NCBI GenBank assembly: GCA_002438685.1
Contig: DJQG01000106.1
Location: 16,094 to 23,538 of the forward strand
DNA: 7,445 nucleotides
Source of the DNA: Ruminococcaceae bacterium UBA6392
Lineage (GTDB): Bacteria; Bacillota; Clostridia; Oscillospirales; Acutalibacteraceae
Reading direction: 5' to 3'
Part shown: piece after piece, positions 1-5,763 of the stretch
Numbering within the stretch: the stretch's first letter is position 1
Layout of the letters: the number at the start of each line of letters is the position of its first letter
The notes under the pieces: model-generated
The model's input: only the letters and a program-made list of their open reading frames with translations
The model's database searches: none
What the model was told of the DNA's origin: nothing
Made by a program: the position numbers and the translations under genes

Positions 1-504
1 CGGGATGCTCCACTGCGTTATCGGATGGGAGATTATATATTGATAGTAGTCCCAGCGCAGAGTATCAACGGGCGAGGGAATCTACTTTTTTCTTTCGAGC
101 TCTGATTCCGTAACGCCCGACCAGAGCATCATATTTTTAACGAGCCGCTCCATATCTACTATCGGCGACTGAAACAGCACCTTTTCAAACGGTATTGCGT
201 TATAGGCGTTGAGCGAAAAATATGCGCCGATACTGCACGCATAGAGGCTGACCCGCTCCCAATTCGCGAATGCGCAGTCGGATATGGCCTTGAGGTCGGC
301 TACGCCGTCCTAGACATCGCATCTCTTCGAGTCCGTGCGCTCGCCGTGTTCGGGTAGGTCAAAGCTCAGCGTCTGACAGCCCTTTGTTTCGGCTATTGCG
401 ACAAAGCTTTCGGCATATTCCTTGCGGCTCATCTTGCCGTGGACATGGACATAGACTCTATTTGAATCCTCGCCCCAAAGTATAGCCGGGATATCGCCGA
501 GCAT
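1..504 (-). pseudogene. Broken alpha/beta hydrolase, two in-frame TAG stops, runs off the window
   Basis: Reading leftward from ATG at 504, the frame gives a recognisable small alpha/beta hydrolase of a clostridial type: IPAILWGE, then VHVHGKM (first strand and oxyanion region), LSFDLPEHGER, and after the first stop LYACSIGAYFSLNAY, which carries a nucleophile-elbow-like SIGAY motif. It then continues to a Trp/Tyr-rich segment at the window edge. Two TAG codons interrupt it, at 312-310 (after KRCDV) and 84-82 (after ELERKK). Homology continues in the same frame past both, so these are point lesions and not shifts. From memory of relatives, the first stop stands where Trp (TGG) is usual. ATG 504 has no close Shine-Dalgarno; GGGAG lies about 23 nt upstream. 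A better ancestral start may be the ATA at 522-520, which sits 5 nt after GGGAG and overlaps the upstream stop. The function would be hydrolysis of an unknown ester or acyl substrate in the cytoplasm. The family is fairly sure, the broken state is seen, and the substrate is unknown. Confidence 0.75.
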
Positions 505-518
505 GAATTTTTGCGTTT

Positions 519-1448
519 TTATTTTATCTCCCTATATTTGCCGGTCTTGCATGAGAAGCTGCGCAGACCAGTTCTTTTTATTTTTAAGAGACTGTCCATC
601 TCATCGGCGGCGCTTTCGTATCTTCCGTTGGTGTGGTGAACCAATATGTAATCGACTTCTTTTATTTTTCCGCTTGCCGCATGGCAGAACGCCCTGACGG
701 GGGCGGCGAGGTTAAACACCCATATCGACGAGCAGACGGTCACATGGTCAAACGCCGAGAGGTCAACATCAACGGGCTTTATCGGCATCTCCAAGCGGTG
801 CATTCCGAATCTTCCGCACCACCAGAAGCCGAGAGTTCCCTCGGTCAGCTCGGTCGATTTTATCTCATAGACCGCAGCTCCCGTGCGGTCGGCTTCTTCA
901 AGCGCCTTTTTTCTGACATAGCCCATGCGGGAGAAGAACACGACGAGGTGCGACGGATTGGAGTCGATATTTTTATAGCTTTCTTCGTTTATTTCAAAAT
1001 GCTCCTGCTTATAGAATATTACTGCGGCGTATCCAGTTGCCGCCTGCAGGAAACCGAAGATAAAATACGAGGTGGACATGAAATTGAACGGGAACATATA
1101 AAACTGAATGCATATCCAGAGCATCAGAGTTATTCCGAATATCATTGAGCAGACTGCGCCGGATTTTTTCTTCGCGAACAGCAGAGCCGCGGCTATAAGA
1201 TTGGTAATGCCGTTGACTATGAGCAAAGCTATTCCCGAAAATACAAAATCGGTGAAGAGCACATCCGCGAACGGCAGTTTCTTGAAATAGGGAAGCATCG
1301 CGTCCATTCCCATAAGCCCGCCGCTCGGGTCAATAAGCATCGTGACAGCTCCGCCGACGGCACCGATGCCGATAAATAGCGTCCAGAATATTGATATCTT
1401 CCGCGCCGTGTTGAATCTCGAATGTGGCGCGACTTTCTTATTTTTCAT
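519..1448 (-). CDS. Membrane-anchored flavodoxin-like fusion protein
   Basis: This 309-residue protein has two parts. Residues 18-146 hold about four hydrophobic helices (roughly 18-39, 64-91, 97-119, 126-146). Residues 167-300 look like a flavodoxin fold: a first beta strand HLVVFF, the phosphate-loop equivalent SRMGYVRK (171-180), a middle strand ending in VCSSIW (238-243) followed by APVRAF, and a late strand VDYILVHHTNG. The loop departs from the classical T-x-T-G-x-T, so FMN binding is plausible but not certain. The likely role is one-electron transfer or quinone/flavin chemistry at the inner face of the membrane; no partner can be named. The start is supported by GAAGAAGG 9 nt upstream of ATG. 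The gene lies 24 nt downstream of traX and ends in TAA directly before the broken hydrolase, so it is the third gene of the TetR operon. It is intact, unlike both its neighbours. The alternative is that the C-terminal domain is a non-FMN flavodoxin-fold relic. Confidence 0.7.
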   Translation of the reverse strand: MKNKKVAPHSRFNTARKISIFWTLFIGIGAVGGAVTMLIDPSGGLMGMDAMLPYFKKLPFADVLFTDFVFSGIALLIVNGITNLIAAALLFAKKKSGAVCSMIFGITLMLWICIQFYMFPFNFMSTSYFIFGFLQAATGYAAVIFYKQEHFEINEESYKNIDSNPSHLVVFFSRMGYVRKKALEEADRTGAAVYEIKSTELTEGTLGFWWCGRFGMHRLEMPIKPVDVDLSAFDHVTVCSSIWVFNLAAPVRAFCHAASGKIKEVDYILVHHTNGRYESAADEMDSLLKIKRTGLRSFSCKTGKYREIK

Positions 1449-1472
1449 TATAAAAGACCTTCTTCCCGGCTG

Positions 1473-2236
1473 TCAGCGCACAAATTCTCTGATAAGACCT
1501 ATTATCAAAAGGTGAAGAGGATAATATTCATAGAACAACCGTTTCATGAATCTGTTGATTTTTGGGTTTCGTCCGCGCTTTCCGTTATACAAAAACAGCA
1601 GCGGTATCGCGAGCGCGACGCAGAGCTGTATCAGCCCGTATATCTTGTCGATAGCGAAGAAATATACAACGGCATATACCGCAGCCCAGAGCATAGACCA
1701 GGCTATCTGCTTTTTCGGCTCTCCCCTGTTCGTGCCTATAGACAGCACGCTCAGCGACGCTATGCAGCTCCAATCGGCGGGCAGCGCGACGGCGCAGATG
1801 AGCAGAGTCAAAATCACTTTTGCGGGCATTTTGATTTTGTCGTTATCCGCTATTCGCAGCAGGACGAGTCCCCACGCGAGCGACCATATGACGCTCGTCT
1901 GGTTGAGGATATTCCCATAATAAAACGGAATAAACGAGTGCCAGTCTGCAAAATCGTTTGAAGCGAATATATAGGCAAAATGCGATATCACGGCAAACAC
2001 AAACAGGCGCGTCGTATATTTCTTAATATCGCGCGTATAGAGTGATAGCCCTCGGCGATTAAAAAGCACATTATCGGGCAGGTAAGCCTGCCTATGATAT
2101 GCAAAATTATCGGCAGAGGGTCTGTCGGATAGCCCGGTAACAGAAGCCACGCGATATGATCCGCCGTCATGGCGGCTATCGCGATAAGCTTGAGCATATT
2201 TGAATCGAGTCCGCCGCGGGCCAAAGTTTTCTGCAT
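1473..2236 (-). pseudogene. TraX-family membrane protein, frameshifted
   Basis: The first 65 codons from ATG 2236 give the TraX N-terminus: MLKLIAIAAMTADHIAWLL (with the conserved DHI), then LHIIGRLTCPIMCFLIAEGYH. The frame then fails. Homology resumes in another frame with YTRDIKKYTTRLFVFAVISH and runs to the typical C-terminal YEYYPLHLLIIGLIR and a TGA at 1475-1473. Removing two bases at 2041-2040, between CAC (His) and TAT (Tyr), restores GYHYTRDIKKY and a protein of about 253 residues, a normal TraX length, with around eight membrane helices. F-plasmid TraX N-acetylates pilin; chromosomal homologues in Bacillota are membrane proteins of unknown, perhaps acyltransferase, role. The start is firm: GAGGTGA lies 5 nt before ATG 2236 and overlaps the TGA of the upstream TetR gene. 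The site has no slippery heptamer, so programmed shifting is unlikely. A mutation or a sequencing/assembly error fits best. The second reading frame alone is open back to 2150 but lacks the N-terminal motif. Confidence 0.8.
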
Positions 2237-2245
2237 AAATTCACC

Positions 2246-2935
2246 TCATCGGTCGCCGCGATATATTTCGTCCATCTCGCTTTCGGAGAGATCGGGATTT
2301 TTGCTCTTGTTTTCAATGCCGCTCCGCGAGTCCTTTTGAGCGGGGTTGACGGCAGTGGTTTTTCCGAGATTGCTTTTGAGAACATAGATCATGCCGGCAA
2401 AAATCTCGCCGAGTCTTTTAGTTATCTCGTCCTCGGTGAAATTGCACACCTTGCGCGCACAGAGCACGCAGAGCCCGTAGGTATATGTCCACAATTGGCT
2501 GAAAAGATGCTCCGCCTGCTCGGGCGTCGCGTTATAGTCGCGGGTTATGATAGCGATATCGTTTTCCTTACCGAACGGCATTATCTCAACGGCGGAAGAA
2601 AAATCAGTTTCGGTCTCGCTGCCGCTCATGAATAGCAGCTGAAAGAGCATCGGGTTTTCGCGGGCGAATTTCACCCACTGCATGCCGCGCTTTTTATATG
2701 CGGGCGAAAAGTCCTCCGCCACGGTCATATATTCGTCGAACACCTTTCTCGCCTTGCCGCACACAGCTTCGCGCAGTTCGCTCATATCATTGAATGCGGT
2801 AAAAATCGGCGTTGACGAAGTGCCGAGGTATTTTCCGACCTCGCGCGCGGTCATGGCATCGGCGCCGTTCTTCTGCACTATATCAAACGCAGCGTTTATT
2901 ATATCTTCTCTTGAAAATTTCGGTTTTGGCGGCAT
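2246..2935 (-). CDS. TetR/AcrR-family transcriptional repressor
   Basis: This 229-residue regulator has a TetR-type N-terminal DNA-binding domain at about residues 7-55: FSREDIINAAFDIVQKNG, then the helix-turn-helix TAREVGKYLGTSSTPIFTAF. The ligand and dimer domain covers about 60-185 and includes WVKFARENPMLFQLLFM and FSQLWTYTYGLCVLCA. The ligand is unknown. Residues 190-229 form a polar, Lys/Ser/Glu-rich tail that is unusual in a family usually near 185-200 residues. ATG 2935 is supported by AAGGGG 8 nt upstream. It is the first gene of the leftward operon; its TGA sits inside the Shine-Dalgarno region of traX, so the two are probably translationally coupled. A double palindrome just downstream of its own promoter points to autorepression, which would also control traX, the flavodoxin fusion and the hydrolase. 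Family assignment is very sure; the effector is not known. Confidence 0.92.
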   Translation of the reverse strand: MPPKPKFSREDIINAAFDIVQKNGADAMTAREVGKYLGTSSTPIFTAFNDMSELREAVCGKARKVFDEYMTVAEDFSPAYKKRGMQWVKFARENPMLFQLLFMSGSETETDFSSAVEIMPFGKENDIAIITRDYNATPEQAEHLFSQLWTYTYGLCVLCARKVCNFTEDEITKRLGEIFAGMIYVLKSNLGKTTAVNPAQKDSRSGIENKSKNPDLSESEMDEIYRGDR

Positions 2936-2961
2936 TATATTATCCCCTTTTGCTTCGATGC

Positions 2962-2985
2962 GTTATATAACGTAAGTTATATAAC
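2962..2985. promoter_or_regulatory. Probable TetR operator: double palindrome
   Basis: Two identical copies of the perfect 10-bp palindrome GTTATATAAC lie at 2962-2971 and 2976-2985, separated by GTAA, so their centres are 14 bp apart. They begin within a few bases of the predicted transcription start of the tetR operon, between the -10 box and the Shine-Dalgarno. A bound repressor would block promoter clearance. TetR proteins commonly bind such sites as one dimer or as a pair of dimers. Binding by this particular TetR is inferred from position. No second copy is seen near the T-box promoter. Confidence 0.75.
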
Positions 2986-2995
2986 ATCTGATTTC

Positions 2996-3024
2996 AGTAT
3001 AATACTTTTATATATCGATGTCAA
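2996..3024 (-). promoter_or_regulatory. Sigma-A promoter of the tetR-traX-flavodoxin operon
   Basis: On the minus strand a perfect -35 TTGACA (3024-3019) and a -10 TATACT (3001-2996) are separated by exactly 17 bp. Transcription should start near 2989, about 50 nt before the tetR ATG, with the double palindrome lying in the start of the transcript. Confidence 0.85.
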
Positions 3025-3047
3025 GCGGATATAAGACTCGAAACGCA

Positions 3048-3091
3048 ACAGTTATTGATAAACTGTGGTTCAAAAATGCACAAAAATGTAC
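3048..3091. repeat. Small repeats between the divergent promoters
   Basis: Two short structures lie between the divergent -35 boxes. One is an inverted repeat, ACAGTT (3048-3053) and AACTGT (3061-3066), with a 7-nt spacer. The other is an imperfect 10-bp tandem repeat, CAAAAATGCA (3071-3080) and CAAAAATGTA (3081-3090). They fall at about -100 to -60 of the T-box promoter. They could be a regulator site or an A-rich UP-like element, but such short repeats arise by chance. There is no coding sequence here. Confidence 0.3.
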
Positions 3092-3115
3092 TGTTTAAGT
3101 CCTGCGTTTTTCTAC

Positions 3116-3144
3116 TTGACAATCCGTGATTTCGGGACTAAAAT
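3116..3144 (+). promoter_or_regulatory. Sigma-A promoter of the T-box operon
   Basis: A perfect -35 TTGACA (3116-3121) and a -10 TAAAAT (3139-3144) stand 17 bp apart. The predicted start, near 3151, lies just before T-box Stem I, as expected for a T-box leader. Confidence 0.85.
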
Positions 3145-3150
3145 ACGAAG

Positions 3151-3433
3151 CATAAACGCGATGACACGGAATAGTAAGCGTTGATACCCTTTCAGAGAAG
3201 TGCCGGGAGCTGCGAGGCATCAAGGAGATTCAGCGACGAACTCACCGTTGAGCGGCTGCGCTGAAAAGCCTTTTTTGGGAAAATAGGTGCGGACGGGACG
3301 CTGCCGTTAAAAAGCAGGGATATGTCAGTATCCCCTAAGTGCATTCCCCGGAGGAATGAATAAGAGTGGTACCGCGGAAGGTTTTGCCCTTTCGTCTCTT
3401 ATGCGGCAAGCATAGGAGACGAAAGGGCTTTTT
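3151..3433 (+). promoter_or_regulatory. T-box riboswitch (transcriptional), specifier CUC, leucine
   Basis: This leader senses uncharged tRNA and controls the transporter-dehydrogenase operon. Stem I is built from ACGG (3166-3169) pairing with CCGT (3245-3248) below the specifier loop, and CGTTGA (3179-3184) pairing with TCAGCG (3230-3235) above it. The loop-E motif is AGTA (3173-3176) facing GAA (3238-3240). The triplet directly after GAA is CTC (3241-3243), followed by the conserved A, so the specifier is CUC for leucine. The distal part shows AGAGA and an apical hairpin TGCC/GGCA with loop GGGAGCTGCGA. Further hairpins occur at 3318-3335 (GGGATA/TATCCC) and 3342-3358 (CATTCC/GGAATG). The T-box proper, AGAGTGGTACCGCGG, is at 3363-3377. 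Its TGGT would pair with an ACCA end, which suits the discriminator A of tRNA-Leu. ATAAGAG (3360-3366) can pair with CTCTTAT (3396-3402) to form the antiterminator, in competition with the terminator. Shifted readings of the specifier (ACU Thr, UCA Ser) fit the loop-E register less well. Confidence 0.93.
3386..3433 (+). terminator. T-box regulated intrinsic terminator
   Basis: A 13-bp perfect stem (3386-3398 with 3416-3428) continues through one U-G pair and TATGC/GCATA, for about 19 bp in all, closing on the loop GGCAA; TTTTT follows at 3429-3433. Its 5' arm includes the CTCTTAT needed by the antiterminator, so the two folds are mutually exclusive. Confidence 0.95.
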
Positions 3434-3457
3434 GCTTGCCTGAAAATCTCACTCACG

Positions 3458-3466
3458 AAAGGTGAT
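3458..3466 (+). promoter_or_regulatory. Ribosome binding site setting the start at 3474
   Basis: AAAGGTGAT is complementary to the 16S 3' end (GGTGAT register) and lies 7 nt before ATG 3474. The GTG at 3462 and ATG at 3465 lie inside this site and so are poor starts, although the frame is open from them. Confidence 0.75.
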
Positions 3467-3473
3467 GCAAAAA

Positions 3474-4640
3474 ATGAAAGAAAAAACATCCGCAAAGAAC
3501 ATCGCAGCGAAGGGCTCGTTCGCCCTTGCATTTTCCGTCGGTTCGGTTCTGTTTTCGGCGCACGCCGGCGGCGGCTTTGCAACGGGCAACCAGGCAAACA
3601 CATATTATGTCGGGCTCGGCTGGCTCGGACCGATATCGGCAGTGATAGCAATGCTTCTGCTGACTCTCACGATGCGCGAAGCGATGATCATGTACAACTC
3701 ACGCGGACTCAAGAGCCACAAGGAGCTTTTTGAAACGCTCTATCACCCGCTCGACAAATGCTACGTTCTGTTTGAAGTTTTCTTTTATATAATGGTGCTC
3801 ATGGCAGTCGCCGCCGCTATATCCGGCGCGGCATCCGCACTTAATCAATATTTCGGGCTCAACTACTATATCGGCATTGTTATTGTCGGCGCGCTCGTTT
3901 TGCTGCTGACGATATTCGGTGCTGACCTTGTCAGAAAAGTTTCGACCTATATGGGCATAGCTATTCTTGTGACTGCGATAACCATTTACACCATCGGCAT
4001 TTTCAAGAGCAAGACGCTGTTCACGGTCATGAGCGCAGATTTCAGCGCTGTTGGATTCAAGAATATACCCAAAGCTATTCTCAACGCTTTCACCTATGCC
4101 GGCTTCCAGTGCGTCACTCTGCCGACAATGATAGCCTGCGGCGCTCCGCTCAAGGGCAAAAAGAACTGCTCGAAGTCGATGTGGATCTCATTTGTCATGA
4201 ACTCCGTTGCGCTTGTTCTCTCGGTATTCATGCTGATGTCATGGAAAGGCTACTACAGCTCGGTTGAGGGCGGCTCGACTATCCCGACGCTGACCGTATG
4301 CACCGAGATGGGCATGAAATGGCTGACGGTTATCTACGGCATCTGCCTGCTTCTGTGCCTCATTTCGACAGGCGTCACAACGACCTTCGGCTTCGTCGCC
4401 CGCTTTGAGAACCACAAAGTATTCAAGAAGATCAAGTCGCAGAGAGTGCGCAGCGCAGTTGTTTCGGCGTTCATTATTATACTGTCGATGACTATCTCGC
4501 TCGTCGGTCTTACAAATATTATTAAATACGGCTACGGCTACTGCGGATATCTCGCCATCGCCATAGTTGTTGTACCGTTCCTGACTGTCGGCGTATACAA
4601 AAACAGAAAATACATCAAAGAGCGCCCCGAGTGCAAATAA
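3474..4640 (+). CDS. YkvI-like LeuT-fold membrane transporter
   Basis: This 388-residue integral membrane protein resembles the YkvI family (APC superfamily, LeuT fold), whose substrates are not established. The N-terminal helix carries HAGGGFATGNQ (30-40), matching the broken first helix GAGFASGQE-type motif that forms the substrate site in this fold. About ten hydrophobic segments follow, at roughly 15-35, 50-68, 98-123, 131-149, 157-177, 198-222, 236-256, 282-304, 328-350 and 355-374, with a basic cytoplasmic C-terminus. It is the first gene after a leucine T-box, so its cargo is most likely leucine, a leucine precursor, or a related hydroxy or oxo acid; this is inference from regulation. 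It lies 34 nt upstream of the first dehydrogenase with no terminator between. The start was chosen from Shine-Dalgarno spacing. It could instead belong to another LeuT-fold family close to BrnQ. Confidence 0.82.
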   Translation: MKEKTSAKNIAAKGSFALAFSVGSVLFSAHAGGGFATGNQANTYYVGLGWLGPISAVIAMLLLTLTMREAMIMYNSRGLKSHKELFETLYHPLDKCYVLFEVFFYIMVLMAVAAAISGAASALNQYFGLNYYIGIVIVGALVLLLTIFGADLVRKVSTYMGIAILVTAITIYTIGIFKSKTLFTVMSADFSAVGFKNIPKAILNAFTYAGFQCVTLPTMIACGAPLKGKKNCSKSMWISFVMNSVALVLSVFMLMSWKGYYSSVEGGSTIPTLTVCTEMGMKWLTVIYGICLLLCLISTGVTTTFGFVARFENHKVFKKIKSQRVRSAVVSAFIIILSMTISLVGLTNIIKYGYGYCGYLAIAIVVVPFLTVGVYKNRKYIKERPECK

Positions 4641-4674
4641 TGAAACTTCACTTTTTCGGAAAGGATGATATAAT

Positions 4675-5745
4675 ATGAAGAGAACACTTTTCCCCGGATA
4701 TTCGGTAGGCACGGACGCATATGAGGATATAAAAGAAATCTGCCCGGCATACGGCAAAAAGGCGGCGATAATCGGCGGCAAGCACGCACTCGCCGCGGCG
4801 CAGGATAAGATAATCGCAGCGGCTAAAGAAGCCGGAATTGAAATTATCGGTTCGTTCTGGTACGGCGGCGAAGCATCGGTCGAGAATATTGAGATGCTCA
4901 AGCCCAAAGTTGCGGACGCGGACATGATTTTCGCAGTCGGCGGTGGCAAGGCTATCGACACCTGCAAGGTACTCTCCCACTCGACAGACAGACCGTTCTT
5001 TACATTCCCGACCATTGCCTCGACCTGCGCATCCTGCACGAGCCTCGGCATACTCTATCATCCGGACGGAAGCCTGCGCGAATATTCATTCTCGAAGATA
5101 CCGCCCAAGCACATCTTTATAGACACTCAGATAATCGCCGACGCGCCGGACAAATATCTCTGGGCAGGCATCGGCGACACGATGGCGAAGCACTACGAGT
5201 GCACGGTGTCTTCGCGCGGAGATATTCCCGCTCACTCGGACGCCATGGGCATTGCGCTGAGCTCAATGTGCGCGGTGCCGATGCTCCGCTGGGGCGAAAA
5301 GGCTCTTGCCGACTGCCGCGCTCATAAAGTGACGGACGAGCTGACCGAGGTTATACTAGGAATAATCGTCTCAACAGGACTCGTCTCGAACTTCGTTCAG
5401 GTCGATTACACGACCGGTCTTGCTCACGCGGTCTACAACGGCTTCACCGTTCTCAAGAGCACAGAAGAGAACCATCATCTGCACGGCGAGGTCGTCTCCT
5501 ACGGAATTCTCGTTCTGCTGACGGTTGACAAGCAGTATGAAGAGCGCGAAAAAGTATTCAATTTCAACCGCTCCATGGGTCTGCCGACAAAGCTCGGCGA
5601 CATTCACGCGACTCCCGACGATGTCAGAACCGTTGCCGAGAAAGCGCTCAAGGGCATCGATGTTCGCAAATATCCCTATGAAGTAACCGAGGACATGATT
5701 GTTGACGCCATAATGGAGCTTGAAAAATATAACGCGGAACACTGA
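4675..5745 (+). CDS. Iron-type (GldA/HcxA-like) dehydrogenase, first paralogue
   Basis: This 356-residue cytoplasmic enzyme of the iron-containing alcohol dehydrogenase superfamily belongs to the glycerol dehydrogenase-like branch. The N-terminal nucleotide-binding half has AAIIGGK (30-36) and the signature GGGKAIDTCK (89-98). The C-terminal helical half has the three metal ligands expected of the family: Asp168 (AGIGDTMAKHYE), His251 (LAHAVYNG) and His270 (HLHGEVVSYG). The segment FPTIASTCASCTSL (111-124) has Cys where glycerol dehydrogenases have the glycerol-contacting Asp of ASTDAP. STCA is instead what I recall in E. coli HcxA/YbdH, which reduces 2-oxo acids to 2-hydroxy acids. A 2-hydroxycarboxylate or 2-oxo acid oxidoreductase is therefore the favoured role; the substrate is not proven. 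AAAGGA lies 9 nt before ATG 4675. It is the middle gene of the T-box operon. Glycerol or another polyol dehydrogenase remains possible. Confidence 0.85.
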   Translation: MKRTLFPGYSVGTDAYEDIKEICPAYGKKAAIIGGKHALAAAQDKIIAAAKEAGIEIIGSFWYGGEASVENIEMLKPKVADADMIFAVGGGKAIDTCKVLSHSTDRPFFTFPTIASTCASCTSLGILYHPDGSLREYSFSKIPPKHIFIDTQIIADAPDKYLWAGIGDTMAKHYECTVSSRGDIPAHSDAMGIALSSMCAVPMLRWGEKALADCRAHKVTDELTEVILGIIVSTGLVSNFVQVDYTTGLAHAVYNGFTVLKSTEENHHLHGEVVSYGILVLLTVDKQYEEREKVFNFNRSMGLPTKLGDIHATPDDVRTVAEKALKGIDVRKYPYEVTEDMIVDAIMELEKYNAEH

Positions 5746-5746
5746 A

Positions 5747-5752
5747 AAAGGA
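5747..5752 (+). promoter_or_regulatory. Ribosome binding site favouring the start at 5764
   Basis: AAAGGA ends 11 nt before ATG 5764. The in-frame GTG at 5755 is only 2 nt from it, too close for initiation, so the shorter protein is preferred. Confidence 0.65.
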
Positions 5753-5763
5753 TAGTGATAAAA

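Noticed and set aside
633..1148. 171-residue open frame on the plus strand
   Set aside because: It is antisense to the flavodoxin fusion and has no family motif or supporting promoter; it is a reading-frame shadow.
2034..2050. Programmed ribosomal frameshift in traX
   Set aside because: There is no slippery heptamer, no nearby stimulatory stem and no internal Shine-Dalgarno at the junction. A simple indel explains it better.
4669..4674. TATAAT immediately before the first dehydrogenase ATG
   Set aside because: There is no acceptable -35 box 16-18 bp upstream (CTTCAC at the right distance), and transcription would start inside the gene. It is part of the AT-rich ribosome-binding region.
4239..5051. 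270-residue open frame on the minus strand
   Set aside because: It lies across the 3' end of the transporter and the 5' part of the first dehydrogenase, both with clear family motifs and ribosome binding sites on the plus strand. Its translation shows no recognisable domain.
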